From assembly GCA_016712045.1 (NCBI GenBank), contig JADJRV010000007.1:124001-188000 (forward strand): a stretch of 64,000 nucleotides of DNA. The letters run 5' to 3'. This document shows positions 51,794 to 60,343 of this stretch, piece by piece. The notes beneath the pieces were generated by a model, which did no database searches, had not been told where the DNA came from, and saw only the letters and a list, made by a program, of their open reading frames with translations. A program made the position numbers and the translations under genes. Each line of letters begins with the position of its first letter. Positions within the stretch are counted from its first letter, which is position 1. The DNA is from Chloracidobacterium sp. GTDB taxonomy: Bacteria; Acidobacteriota; Blastocatellia; Pyrinomonadales; Pyrinomonadaceae.

Positions 51794-52774
51794 ATGAACA
51801 ACGCGGGAATCATCGGGATGGGACACTCTTATCCGGAGGGCATTTTAACCAATGCCGATCTGGAAAAGATGGTCGATACCAACGATGAGTGGATAACATC
51901 GCGCACCGGCATCAAGCAGCGTCATAAGGCTGCCGATAACGAATACACTTCGCAATTCGGCTCTCGTGCTGCGCTCCAAGCACTCGAACGAGCCAATCTC
52001 AAACCCGAAGACATCGACATCATCATCTGTGCGACCACCACGCCGGATCAGATAATGCCGTCCACCGGCGCGCTTATTCAGGCACAGATCGGAGCGGTCA
52101 ATGCGGCCGGAATGGATGTGTTTGCCGCGTGCTCGGGGTTTCTCTATGGTTTGACGATGGTCGAATCGATGATCAAGACCGGCCAGATAAAATATGCTCT
52201 TGTGATCGGTGCAGAAGTTTTGACGAAGTACGTAGATTATACGGATCGCGGAACCTGTGTCATTTTTGGCGACGGTGCCGGAGCCGCTGTCCTGGGACCG
52301 GTTCCAGAAGGCAAGGGAATTCTCGCGACTAAGATCAGATCAGATGGACGTTACGAAGAGCAGCTCTATGCTCCGGGGGGCGGCACAAAACTTGGGACGA
52401 CGCATAAAACCATCGACGACCGAGAGCATTTCTTTAAGATGAAAGGCAACGAGCTTTTCAAGGTTGCTGTGCGTTCGATGGCTGATATTTCCGCGGAAAT
52501 GGTCGAAAAGGCCGGGTACACGGTCGATGACATCGACCTCGTTATCCCGCATCAGGCAAATCAGCGGATAACTGATGCTGTAACCTCGCGGTTGGGCGTG
52601 CCTGAGGAAAAAGTTTATTCAAATATAGCTAACATGGGCAATACTTCGTCGGCGTCGATACCGATCGCGATGGATGAATGTATCCAATCGGGCCGAATTC
52701 ACGAGGGCAGTTTAGTATTGCTCACCGCATTTGGCGGTGGCGTGACGTGGGGCGGAACGGTTATTAGATTCTAA
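51794..52774 (+). CDS. fabH: 3-oxoacyl-ACP synthase III (FabH)
   Basis: Starts fatty-acid synthesis by condensing acetyl-CoA with malonyl-ACP. 326 residues; catalytic triad visible: Cys in FAACSGFLYGLTMVE, His in IPHQANQRITDAV and Asn in NMGNTSSASIPIAM. N-terminus GIIGMGHSYPEG is typical. It is followed immediately by fabD (stop TAA ends at 52774, ATG at 52775), so translation of both is coupled. Confidence 0.95.
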   Translation: MNNAGIIGMGHSYPEGILTNADLEKMVDTNDEWITSRTGIKQRHKAADNEYTSQFGSRAALQALERANLKPEDIDIIICATTTPDQIMPSTGALIQAQIGAVNAAGMDVFAACSGFLYGLTMVESMIKTGQIKYALVIGAEVLTKYVDYTDRGTCVIFGDGAGAAVLGPVPEGKGILATKIRSDGRYEEQLYAPGGGTKLGTTHKTIDDREHFFKMKGNELFKVAVRSMADISAEMVEKAGYTVDDIDLVIPHQANQRITDAVTSRLGVPEEKVYSNIANMGNTSSASIPIAMDECIQSGRIHEGSLVLLTAFGGGVTWGGTVIRF

Positions 52775-53707
52775 ATGAGTAAGACGGCTTATATATTTCC
52801 CGGACAAGGCTCGCAAGCCGTTGGAATGGGAAAGGATTTATTTGATAATTTTGCTGCTGCACGCGAGGTGTTTGAGGCGGCGGATGACGCGCTTGGGTTT
52901 TCGCTTTCTGAAATGTGTTTTTCGGGCGACGAGGCCGATCTGCAATTGACCGCTAATACGCAGCCGGCGATATTGACAGCGTCGATCGCCGCATATACTG
53001 CGGCTCGCGCCGAGGGATTGCCCGAACCGGATATGGTTGCGGGGCATAGTCTGGGCGAATATTCTGCCTTGGTTGCGGCGGGGGTTTTGGATTTTGCCGA
53101 CGCGGTGCAGACCGTGCGAAAACGCGGAACGTATATGCAGGAAGCGGTTCCGGTCGGTGTCGGAGCGATGGCGGCGATCTTAGGGCTAGACGTTGCGACA
53201 GTCGAGGCGGGTTGTGCCGAGGCGGCACAAGGACAAGTTTGTTCGCCAGCGAATATCAATTCGCCGTCGCAGATAGTCATTGCAGGAAACAGCGACGCGG
53301 TTGACCGGGCGTGTGAAATATTGAAAGAAAGAGGGGCAAAGCGGGCGATTAGATTGAACGTCTCGGCACCTTTTCATTGTGCATTGATGATGCCGGCACA
53401 GGAAAGGCTTGCGGTCGATCTGGCGTCATTAGAATATGGCGAATTTATATTCCCGGTATTTCATAATGTTGATGCCGTCGCAAATACGGACGCCGCAGCA
53501 GTTTGTGGCAAGCTAACGCAGCAGGTTTCATCGCCTGTCCGGTGGCTGCAAACGGTCGAGAATACGTCTGTGGCAGGAGCTACAAACTTTATTGAGATAG
53601 GCCCGGGCAAGGTTTTGACGGGGTTGGTTAGGCAGATAAACAAAGAAGTAGTCTATTCCAACATTGAGAATTCTGAGAGTCTAAGAAATACTATAGAGAC
53701 GCTATAA
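52775..53707 (+). CDS. fabD: Malonyl-CoA:ACP transacylase (FabD)
   Basis: Loads malonyl on ACP. 310 residues. Starts AYIFPGQGSQAVGMGKDL; the nucleophilic serine is in GHSLGEYSALVAAGVL, with the QTQPAIL-type motif TANTQPAILTASI and APFHCALM supplying the catalytic His. Directly abuts fabH and precedes acpP by 17 bp, which carries an AAGGAG ribosome site for acpP. fabG is not between fabD and acpP as usual. Confidence 0.95.
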   Translation: MSKTAYIFPGQGSQAVGMGKDLFDNFAAAREVFEAADDALGFSLSEMCFSGDEADLQLTANTQPAILTASIAAYTAARAEGLPEPDMVAGHSLGEYSALVAAGVLDFADAVQTVRKRGTYMQEAVPVGVGAMAAILGLDVATVEAGCAEAAQGQVCSPANINSPSQIVIAGNSDAVDRACEILKERGAKRAIRLNVSAPFHCALMMPAQERLAVDLASLEYGEFIFPVFHNVDAVANTDAAAVCGKLTQQVSSPVRWLQTVENTSVAGATNFIEIGPGKVLTGLVRQINKEVVYSNIENSESLRNTIETL

Positions 53708-53724
53708 ATACTTAAGGAGAAAAT

Positions 53725-53964
53725 ATGTCAGAAGTACAAGATAAGATCAAACAGATAATCGTCGACGAACTAGGTGTTGACGAAGCTGAAGTTACAGAAA
53801 ATGCACGGTTTATCGAGGATCTCGGTGCGGATTCGCTCGACCTCGTTGAACTCGTGATGCGATTCGAAGAGGAATTTGACATCGAAATTCCTGACGAAGA
53901 TGCAGAAAAGATCCAAGGCGTTCGCGATGCGTATGCCTATGTTGAGCAGCATAAAGCTGCTTAG
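53725..53964 (+). CDS. acpP: Acyl carrier protein
   Basis: 79 residues, acidic, all-helical. The phosphopantetheine serine is in DLGADSLDLVELVM. The ribosome site AAGGAG ends 9 nt before the ATG, the best in the operon, matching the high demand for ACP. A perfect 12-bp hairpin with an outer 9-bp stem follows its stop (53970-54025) and may enrich acpP over fabF. Confidence 0.97.
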   Translation: MSEVQDKIKQIIVDELGVDEAEVTENARFIEDLGADSLDLVELVMRFEEEFDIEIPDEDAEKIQGVRDAYAYVEQHKAA

Positions 53965-53969
53965 TTGGT

Positions 53970-54025
53970 AAATAGTGAAGAGTTGATCGTGAATAGAAAT
54001 TAGATCTATTCACGATTCACTATTT
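53970..54025 (+). promoter_or_regulatory. Long two-part hairpin between acpP and fabF
   Basis: Inner stem ATCGTGAATAGA / TCTATTCACGAT (12 bp, loop AATTAGA) plus outer stem AAATAGTGA / TCACTATTT (9 bp), separated on the left by AGAGTTG. No T-run follows, so it is less likely to be a terminator than a 3' mRNA stabiliser or processing site. Confidence 0.65.
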
Positions 54026-54041
54026 CACGATTCACAAAGAT

Positions 54042-55283
54042 ATGAAACGTCGAGTAGTTGTAACAGGACTCGGTTTGGTTACGCCTGTCGGAAATGACGT
54101 GCCTACTACGTGGGACGCGTTGATGAACGGCGTGAGCGGTGCGGATGCGATCACAAAATTTGACGCTGAAAGGTATTCGGCCAGATTCGCCTGCGAAGTA
54201 AAGGGATTTGACGCCCTCGATTTTCTCGATAAAAAAGAGGCCCGCCGGATGGGGGCCTTTACGCATTTTGCTTTGGCAGCTTCGGACGAAGCGATGAAGC
54301 ACAGCGGACTGGTTATCGATGAGTCGAACGCTGAGATGGTCGGAACGTACATCAGCTCCGGCATCGGTGATTTTTGGGCGATCGAACGTGAGCATGAAAA
54401 GCTGCTCAACTCAGGTCCTGATCGTGTGTCGCCGTTCTTTATCGTATCGGCGATCGTAAACCTAGCTGCTGGTAATGTCTCGATCCGTCACGGTGCCAAG
54501 GGGCCAAATTCGGCAACCGCTACGGCTTGTTCGGCTGGTGCTCATGCGATCGGCGACAGTTTTCGCATCATCGAACGCGGCGATGCAGACGCGATGATCT
54601 GCGGCGGAGCCGAGAGTGCGATCACGCCGATGTCGGTTGCGGGGTTTGCCTCGATGCGCGCTCTGTCGACGCGGAATGACGACCCGAAACACGCTTCGCG
54701 GCCGTTTGACCTCGAACGCGATGGTTTTGTCATTGGCGAAGGTGCTGGTTTGTTGATCCTCGAGGAATTAGAATTTGCAAAGGCTCGCGGTGCCAATATT
54801 CTCGCTGAGATCGTCGGTTACGGTATGAGCGGCGACGCTTTTCACGTCACGATGCCGGATGAGACCGGTTCCGGGGCGATACGCGTTATGCAGCGGGCGA
54901 TCAAAGATGCTGGCATTGAGCCCGAGCAGATCGGTTATATCAACGCTCACGGCACATCGACGCCGTACAATGATAAATTTGAAACGTTGGCGATCCGAAA
55001 GGTCTTTGGCGACCATGCTTACAAGATCCCTGTCAGCTCGACCAAGTCTATGACTGGACACGCTCTCGGTGCGGCTGGTGGGCTTGAGGCGGTTTTCTCC
55101 GTCAAAGTAATGATGGAAAACAAACTGCCGCCGACGATCAACTACAAAACGCCCGATCCCGATTGTGATCTCGATTACATCCCGAACACTCCGCGTGATG
55201 CTAGGGTCGATTATGTGTTATCGAATAACTTTGGATTTGGCGGGACGAATGCGTGTTTGATATTTAAGCGATATTCGGAATAA
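54042..55283 (+). CDS. fabF: 3-oxoacyl-ACP synthase II (FabF)
   Basis: Elongating condensing enzyme. 413 residues. Catalytic Cys in ATACSAGAHAIGD, His in NAHGTSTPYND and in STKSMTGHALGAAGG, with gatekeeper region SNNFGFGGTNACLIF at the end. It closes the fab run; a small HicB-type gene follows 11 bp downstream. Start ATG 54042 lies 16 nt after the acpP hairpin. Confidence 0.96.
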   Translation: MKRRVVVTGLGLVTPVGNDVPTTWDALMNGVSGADAITKFDAERYSARFACEVKGFDALDFLDKKEARRMGAFTHFALAASDEAMKHSGLVIDESNAEMVGTYISSGIGDFWAIEREHEKLLNSGPDRVSPFFIVSAIVNLAAGNVSIRHGAKGPNSATATACSAGAHAIGDSFRIIERGDADAMICGGAESAITPMSVAGFASMRALSTRNDDPKHASRPFDLERDGFVIGEGAGLLILEELEFAKARGANILAEIVGYGMSGDAFHVTMPDETGSGAIRVMQRAIKDAGIEPEQIGYINAHGTSTPYNDKFETLAIRKVFGDHAYKIPVSSTKSMTGHALGAAGGLEAVFSVKVMMENKLPPTINYKTPDPDCDLDYIPNTPRDARVDYVLSNNFGFGGTNACLIFKRYSE

Positions 55284-55293
55284 AGTAAGGCTT

Positions 55294-55485
55294 ATGCGAA
55301 CGCTAGAATTCACATTTTGGCAGGATGGCGAGTATTTCCTTGGTCATCTGAACGAGTATCCTGATTACGAAACTCAGGCGTATTCGAAAGATGAGTTGAT
55401 AGAGAATCTAAAAGACTTGCTTGTCGATCTTGAATCAAATGAAGTCCCTTTTGTTAGACACGTCGAAGAGCTTGTTCTTGCCTAA
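55294..55485 (+). CDS. hicB: HicB-like antitoxin
   Basis: 63 residues with the partial RNase H fold of HicB: TFWQDGEYFLGHLNEYPDYETQAYSKDELIENLKDLL. No C-terminal DNA-binding domain is seen, so it belongs to the short HicB form. It neutralises the mRNA interferase HicA encoded directly downstream, overlapping by one base (TAATG). Antitoxin-first order is less common for hicBA than for hicAB but is well known. Location just after fabF on the same strand suggests insertion of the pair into the fab operon, or independent expression. Confidence 0.78.
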   Translation: MRTLEFTFWQDGEYFLGHLNEYPDYETQAYSKDELIENLKDLLVDLESNEVPFVRHVEELVLA

Positions 55486-55664
55486 TGAAACGCCGTGATC
55501 TGATAAAACGCCTCGAAGACATGGGATGTGTTTTGTCTCGTCATGGCGGTAAGCACGATTGGTACACAAATTTATCGACAAAGCAGTCGCAGCCTGTTCC
55601 TCGCCACAAAGAAATTAACGAAAATCTCGCAAAGTCGATAATCAAAAAACTGTCGGAAAAATAA
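55485..55664 (+). CDS. hicA: HicA-like mRNA interferase toxin
   Basis: 59 residues, one residue too short for many gene callers. MKRRDLIKRLEDMGCVLSRH begins the double-stranded-RNA-binding-like fold, with the active His region SRHGGKHDWYTN and the tail VPRHKEINENLAKSIIKKL of HicA. The catalytic histidine (RHGGKHD) is intact. Translation is coupled to hicB (TAATG overlap at 55483-55487). Prediction: cuts mRNA when hicB is lost. Confidence 0.82.
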   Translation: MKRRDLIKRLEDMGCVLSRHGGKHDWYTNLSTKQSQPVPRHKEINENLAKSIIKKLSEK

Positions 55665-55714
55665 TCGCGTCTTAAAATGAATCACCATTCATTTTGTGAT
55701 AGCATTTCTGTGTT

Positions 55715-56492
55715 ATGAAAATAATCGTTCTTATGAAACAAGTCGCCAATAAGGATGCGGTCCTGCGGATCGCGGGCGACGAGAAATGGATAAACGAGGC
55801 GGATGTTGCCCAGCAGACAAATGAGTCTGATGGCTACGCTTTGGAAGAGGCTCTTCGGACCGTTGAGGCAAAAGGCGAGGGCGAGGTTGTGGTCTGTACG
55901 CTCGGGCCGCAATCGGCAAAGACCGTCATCAAAGACGCTCTTGCTCGCGGTGCAAACCGTGCGATCCATGTCGTAGTTGATGACGCCAAATCGCTCTCGG
56001 CTTACCAGATCGCCAAGACCATCGCTGACGCCATTCGCGAAGAGAATGCGGATCTAGTCTTTACCGGCTTGCAATCAGACGATGCGAGCTACGGCCAGAC
56101 GGGCGTGATACTTGCAGAGCTGCTCGGCATACCGCACGCGACCATCGTGATCGAGGTTGACCGTGCAAGCCTGGGCGAGACGCTCCGGGTCAAACGCGAG
56201 CTTGAGAGCGGCTGGTATCAATGGTTCACGTACAAACTGCCCGCCCTAATGACCATCCAATCGGGTATCTCGCAGATCCGCTATGCTTCGCTCAAAAGGC
56301 ATTATGGCCGCAAAAAGCAAAGAGGTCCGCGAGGTCACGCCGACGGTCGAGGCATTTGCCTCCGCCGCTAAGATCGAAAAAGTTTATATGCCGCTCAAGA
56401 CAAAACAAACGCAGATCCTCGGCAACGGCGACGCTAAAGCCGGTGCGGTCGAGTTGGTAGAAAAATTAAAAACGGAGGTGCGGGTAATATGA
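55715..56492 (+). CDS. etfB: Electron transfer flavoprotein beta subunit, one frameshift
   Basis: Partner of the alpha subunit in carrying electrons from acyl-CoA dehydrogenases to the quinone pool. N-terminus KIIVLMKQVANKDAVLRI and the AMP-binding-type LPALMTIQSGISQIRYAS are characteristic. The frame breaks after RYASLK: deleting one A in AAAA (56294-56297) gives GIMAAKSKEVREVTPTVE and continues to the stop at 56490-56492, giving about 258 residues, a normal ETF-beta length. It overlaps etfA by 4 bp (ATGA). The shift is probably a sequencing error. Confidence 0.87.
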
Positions 56493-57462
56493 GCATCCTC
56501 GTATTTATCGAACATAAAGACTGCGTCCTTAACAAAACCTCGCTTGAGGCGGTCACTGCCGCTCAATCGATCGGTAAGGACCTTGGGCTAGGCGTAACGG
56601 CTGTTCTACCGTGCGATAAGGACTGTGCTCTCGCACAGGAGATCGCCGGTTACAACATCGAAAAGGTGATCGTTGCCAAGAACGATAAGCTTGGCATCTA
56701 CACTCCCGATGGTTACGCCGACGCCTGGGAACAGGTCATCAAGGCTGTCAATCCGCAATACGTCGTGATGTCGCACACCTATCAGGTTCGTGATTTCGCT
56801 CCGAAAGGTCGCTGCCCGCTTGGGCCGCGAAGTCATCGGTGATTGTATCCGTTACAAAGTCGATGGCGGCAAAGTCGTCCTGTCACGCCGCATATTCCTA
56901 GGCAAACTCAGATGCTGACGTTAGCTTGAACGGGGACGCTCCGCATTTTGTCACGTTCCAGTCGGGGTCGTTTCGCGGCGATGCGGCGGAAAAGGGAAGT
57001 GCAGCGGTGGAGACGATGGACGTTACTGTAGGCGATATCCGTATGACACCGGAGGCTCCGTTTCAGGAAGCTAAAGCATCGGTCGATCTTACAAAATCTG
57101 AGATCATCGTCGCGGTCGGCCGCGGTATCAAATCGCTGGAAAATATCGCCCTTGCACAGCAGCTCGCTGACGCGTTGGGAGCGGACTTAGCGGCTTCGCG
57201 TCCGATCTGTGACAGCGATTGGCTGCCTATCGACCGCCAGATCGGATCCAGCGGCCAGACGGTCGCTCCGAAGGTCTATATCGCTCTCGGCATATCCGGT
57301 GCGATCCAGCATATCGTCGGGATGAAAAACGCCGGGACAATCGTTGCGATCAACAAGGACTCTGAGGCCCCGATTTTTGATATTGCCGATTATGGCATTG
57401 TCGGCGATCTTTTCGAGGCCGTTCCGGTAATGATCGAGGAAGTTAAGAAAGCAAAAGCGTAA
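56489..57462 (+). CDS. etfA: Electron transfer flavoprotein alpha subunit, two frameshifts
   Basis: FAD-carrying subunit. N-terminal part MSILVFIEHKDCVLNKTSLEAV, then break near GG 56807-56808 (restored frame VAARLGREVIGDCIRYKVDGG) and again near 56910, where the C-terminal FAD domain resumes: GRGIKSLENIALAQQLADAL, SRPICDSDWLPIDRQIGSSG, YIALGISGAIQHIVGM and NKDSEAPIFDIADYGIVGD. Joined length about 324 residues, typical. The S-R-P, R-Q-I-G-x-S-G and G-I-S-G-A-x-Q-H FAD contacts are intact, supporting function. A palindromic repeat follows the stop. Confidence 0.87.
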
Positions 57463-57470
57463 GAAGTTTA

Positions 57471-57535
57471 CCCACGAAATACACGAAAGGCACGAAATTA
57501 GGAATCTTCTTAATTTCGTGCCTTTCGTGTTTTCC
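57471..57535. repeat. Dispersed palindromic repeat, copy 3 (one arm shortened)
   Basis: Left arm CCCACGAAATACACGAAAGG (57471-57490) then CACGAAATTA; right arm TTAATTTCGTGCCTTTCGTG (57510-57529) stops short of the full partner. Placed 8 bp after etfA, before the convergent membrane-protein gene. Confidence 0.85.
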
Positions 57536-57598
57536 AAGGTTACCTGCTTTTGAGTCTTAGGTCGTAATCTTCGTCGTCGACGGAATGCACAACCGACA

Positions 57599-58177
57599 TT
57601 ACGTATCAATCTCCTTTTCCGATTTTGAGCTAACCAACATCGCTGTCATTGCCGTATTTGTCGCCAGCATCGCTATCGAATGCAGCGTAGTAGCGATGTT
57701 GTATGTTTGCATCGAAAGCAGAGCGAGAATGTGGCGAAGCACATTTGAGCCATACAGCAGCGGGGACTCGGTCGATGGTTTTAGCCAAGTTTTTCGCAAC
57801 GTTGGTACAAATGCCGTCAGATCAATTGCGACGGCGATCACAACGGAAATAGTCGGATCGTTAGTTATAACCCACGGAACTATGCCGGCTAGAGCGAGCA
57901 CGAGAAACACGGTATCGATCTACGTTACGTGTTTGAAGCCGTTTTTTAGGGAAAGCACAAAGATCACTAGAGTGAACATTCCAGCAGCAGCGGTCGGTAG
58001 AGCTCCTATTCCGGCACCTCTGGCAACCTGTCCCAAAAAAACGATGGTGGTCACCAGCGTCCAAACGAACCACGTGTAAGCATGCGGTTGGACGCGGCCT
58101 TTGAAAATGTCGACGATATAAGGGATGTTTCCAACAATCGCGAGTATCGCGGCTATTACTGCAAAAGTTTCCTTCAC
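57599..58177 (-). CDS. Six-segment membrane protein of unknown function, split by in-frame TAG
   Basis: About 190 residues of mostly hydrophobic sequence with roughly six membrane segments. Repeats of a P-Y-I-x-D / A-Y-T-W-F-V-W pattern (NIPYIVDIF, HAYTWFVWTLVT; FVPTLRKTW) suggest a PQ-loop/SWEET-like fold with two related halves. Both halves are in one frame but separated by a TAG codon at 57920-57922 (KHVT-stop-IDTVFLVLALAG). The codon is flanked by TAGATCGA, the same context as the TAG in the SGNH gene. I start at GTG 58177; no good ATG is present before the first segment. Function unknown. Confidence 0.65.
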
Positions 58178-58194
58178 ACCCCAAGTATAACCGT

Positions 58195-58593
58195 CTAGCC
58201 TGCGGCACCTACCCATAGGCGGACAACTTTCGTCAGATCGTCTTTTTTCAGATCGACTTCGTCCTCGCTCGTAAATTTGACTGTCGCTCGATCATCGGTG
58301 ATCCATTCCAGCAAACCTGTCGGATCGTCGATCAGCCGGCCGCCGCCTGTGCTGTCTTTGACCTTTGCTCCGCGGTGAAAGATCAGCAAGACGCTGCCGT
58401 CGCGCACATTAAACGTGACACGGTCGTCGCCGTTGTAGCAAAAGCTCGGGCCCTTCCATTTGATCTGTTCGGTGATGGTGTCGTCGGAACTGAGAATGAT
58501 CTCGCGGACCTTTTTCATCGCGCCTTTCAGCGGATGATCGAGTGTCGCGAAGAAATCTGCGACCTGCTCGGGGCCGGTTTTTTTGGGAGGCAT
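58195..58593 (-). CDS. DUF1801 domain protein
   Basis: 132 residues. VADFFATLDHPLKGAMKKVREIILSS followed by ITEQIKWKGPSFCYNGDDRVTF is the DUF1801/YdhG pattern (ligand-binding alpha/beta fold of unknown use). Last gene of a minus-strand operon (ArsR - AHSA1 - DUF1801 - VOC - this). Its start follows the VOC stop by 1 nt, so it is coupled to it. A related protein with a different length is encoded at 59056-59414. Confidence 0.75.
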   Translation of the reverse strand: MPPKKTGPEQVADFFATLDHPLKGAMKKVREIILSSDDTITEQIKWKGPSFCYNGDDRVTFNVRDGSVLLIFHRGAKVKDSTGGGRLIDDPTGLLEWITDDRATVKFTSEDEVDLKKDDLTKVVRLWVGAAG

Positions 58594-58594
58594 A

Positions 58595-59056
58595 TCAATT
58601 ATCTCCAGCTGCTGCTTCGAGATCCGCGATGATTATTTTGGTCATTTTGAACATCGCTTGGGTTACGCGCATGGATCGCTCGCGATCGGGGTGAGAGAGA
58701 TTTTCCATCAGATACCGAGGCGTTATCTGCCAAGAGACCCCAAATTTATCGACAAGCCATCCGCACGGCTGCTGCTCGCCGCCTTCGCTAAGGCCGTCAT
58801 AAAGCAGATCGATCTCGTCTTGAGTATTTGCTTCGATCATCAGGGAAAATGCCTGTGACATCACAAAATTTGGATGGGGACCCGCGTTGTAGCAAAGAAA
58901 ACGTTGGCCTTCGATCTCAAAACTGCCGCCAGCAACATTTCCGTCCGGTCCGGGAATGGTGGACGTGATACTGCAATTAGGGATCACCGACGAATAGAAT
59001 TTCAGAGCCTCGAGGCTCTGATCGTTGAACATGATAAAGGTCGTTACTTTTTGCAT
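58595..59056 (-). CDS. VOC family protein, PhnB-like
   Basis: 153 residues of the vicinal-oxygen-chelate fold in the PhnB/3-demethylubiquinone-9 methyltransferase-like subfamily (FIMFNDQSLEALKFYSSVIPNCSI; GGSFEIEGQRFLCYNAGPH; PCGWLVDKFGVSWQITP). These small dimeric proteins are often binders or uncharacterised enzymes; no catalytic metal set is certain here. Its ATG (59056) overlaps the stop of the upstream DUF1801 gene (TAATG). Member of the ArsR-led operon. Confidence 0.85.
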   Translation of the reverse strand: MQKVTTFIMFNDQSLEALKFYSSVIPNCSITSTIPGPDGNVAGGSFEIEGQRFLCYNAGPHPNFVMSQAFSLMIEANTQDEIDLLYDGLSEGGEQQPCGWLVDKFGVSWQITPRYLMENLSHPDRERSMRVTQAMFKMTKIIIADLEAAAGDN

Positions 59057-59414
59057 TATTTCTTTTTCTCCAAATTTTGCTTTACTCTAAATTTAACAAT
59101 GTCCGCTACGAGTCTTAGCGGTAACTTTTTGTCTAGCGGAAATTGAACCGTTCCTTTTGAGGTTTTGTATGTAGCCAGATCTTCGGCAAATTCTGTGAGA
59201 GCCCCTGCCCCCGGATAGAAACCGATGTGGCTCGAATATCCTGCAAATAAACCAATGGGCCATTTAGCTTATATCCCGGAATGGCGTAGCTTATCGCTTC
59301 TACGGCCTTTGGAGCGGCCTTTTTGATCGTCGAACGCATCTGCTCCAACAACTTTTGAACCTCCGGCGGGTAACCGGCAATATAGGCATCAACATTTTCT
59401 GCTTTTTCTCTCAT
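59056..59414 (-). CDS. DUF1801/YdhG-like protein, one frameshift
   Basis: About 119 residues after repair. N-terminus MREKAENVDAYIAGYPPEVQ and MRSTIKKAAPKAVEAISYAIPGYKLNGPLVYF match YdhG/iron-chaperone-like DUF1801 proteins. The given frame goes off after PLVY; inserting one T (plus-strand A run 59245-59247) yields FAGYSSHIGFYPGAGAL, GTVQFPLDKKLPLRLV and a stop at 59056, the expected ending. So the frame break is probably a consensus error. It abuts the AHSA1 gene (59415). Confidence 0.8.
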
Positions 59415-59915
59415 TTAGGCAGTTTGCGAATTTGATCTCATAGATTCAAGGAGCAAATCGAGCTTGTCATAACCTTCGCTGACGCCGCGTTCCATGCCGG
59501 ACTGGACCATGCCGTCGCGGTCAGCTACAGAAAAGAAGACAGACTGATGTGTGAGTCGCGAACGTCCTCCGGGCAGTTCCTCAAACGTAGTCTTACCCAT
59601 AATGACGTGGCCGCGTTCGGGCAAGCCGTCAAATTCGAATGTTCCGATGATACGTTCAGGAGCGAGCACTTCGTGATTGACGCCGAAGAATGCGTATTTA
59701 TGGCCGCCGCGTTCGTGAGTAAATTTATACGAACCGCCTTCGCGGCAATCCCATTTGTCGATCGTCATTGTCAGATCATTGGGGCCGACCCATTGAACGT
59801 ACAGATCCGGATCGGTATACGCTCTGAAAACAAGCTCGCGTGGAGCGTCGAATTCGCGAATGATAAATAGTTCTTGTTTGCCGGGTTCAGCGTTTACCTC
59901 TGTTTTATTTGCCAT
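59415..59915 (-). CDS. AHSA1/SRPBCC domain protein
   Basis: 166 residues in the Aha1/START-like fold: IIREFDAPRELVFRAYTDPDLYVQWVG near the N-terminus, GGSYKFTHERGG, and VSEGYDKLDLLLESM at the end. In this gene context (downstream of an ArsR-like regulator and next to DUF1801 and VOC genes) it belongs to the widespread but uncharacterised ArsR-AHSA1 operons. Start ATG 59915 is 17 bp behind the ArsR stop. Confidence 0.88.
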   Translation of the reverse strand: MANKTEVNAEPGKQELFIIREFDAPRELVFRAYTDPDLYVQWVGPNDLTMTIDKWDCREGGSYKFTHERGGHKYAFFGVNHEVLAPERIIGTFEFDGLPERGHVIMGKTTFEELPGGRSRLTHQSVFFSVADRDGMVQSGMERGVSEGYDKLDLLLESMRSNSQTA

Positions 59916-59932
59916 TTTGTTTTTCTCCAGTT

Positions 59933-60283
59933 TTATTTATTTTCTGAAAAGGGAAGCATCGGTGCGTCAGACGCTTCCTGTTTCATCTTGTCTAATAACT
60001 TATCCAGCCGCTGAAATTCGGTCTCTTTTACGGCTGCAAATTTTTTGATCCATTTTTCAAGTTCTTTCATAGGTTTGGGATTTAGATAATAGATCCGCTG
60101 CTGGGCACGTTTCTCAACACGAACAAGTTTGGCCTCGCGGAGCACTTTCAGATGCTGCGAGATCGCCGGCGGGCTCGCTTTGAACTTGCCATAGATATCA
60201 CCCGCCGAGATACCATCTGTGGCGACGAGCATCTCGAGGATATTTCGCCGTGTTGGTTCAGCAAGGGCGGTGAACGTGTCCAT
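59933..60283 (-). CDS. ArsR/SmtB family transcription regulator
   Basis: 116 residues with the winged helix-turn-helix: ALAEPTRRNILEMLVATDGISAGDIYGKFKASPPAISQHLKVLREAKLVRVEKRAQQRIYYLNPK. There are no cysteines in the DNA-recognition helix or its neighbours (no CxxCxxC/ELCV metal site), so it is the metal-independent type that controls AHSA1/DUF1801 operons. A perfect palindrome (60305-60316) 22 bp upstream of its start could be its own operator. First gene of the operon. Confidence 0.9.
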   Translation of the reverse strand: MDTFTALAEPTRRNILEMLVATDGISAGDIYGKFKASPPAISQHLKVLREAKLVRVEKRAQQRIYYLNPKPMKELEKWIKKFAAVKETEFQRLDKLLDKMKQEASDAPMLPFSENK

Positions 60284-60304
60284 GATTTTTATAATAAAGT
60301 GGAC

Positions 60305-60316
60305 ACTTAATTAAGT
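60305..60316. promoter_or_regulatory. ACTTAATTAAGT palindrome upstream of the ArsR gene
   Basis: A perfect 12-bp palindrome within GGACACTTAATTAAGTC, about 22 bp before the start codon and next to a TATAAT-like TTATAATAAA on the minus strand; a likely operator for autoregulation. Confidence 0.55.
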
Positions 60317-60343
60317 CAATAGCGAAATAAGAAAAATATTTAT

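Noticed and set aside
55294..55664. Prophage or genomic-island boundary around hicBA
   Set aside because: No integrase, attachment-site repeat or change in base use is visible around the pair.
42949..57922. Stop-codon recoding (TAG as an amino acid)
   Set aside because: Several intact genes end with TAG (for instance the TPR gene at 8827-8829), and only two internal TAGs occur, both next to GATC.
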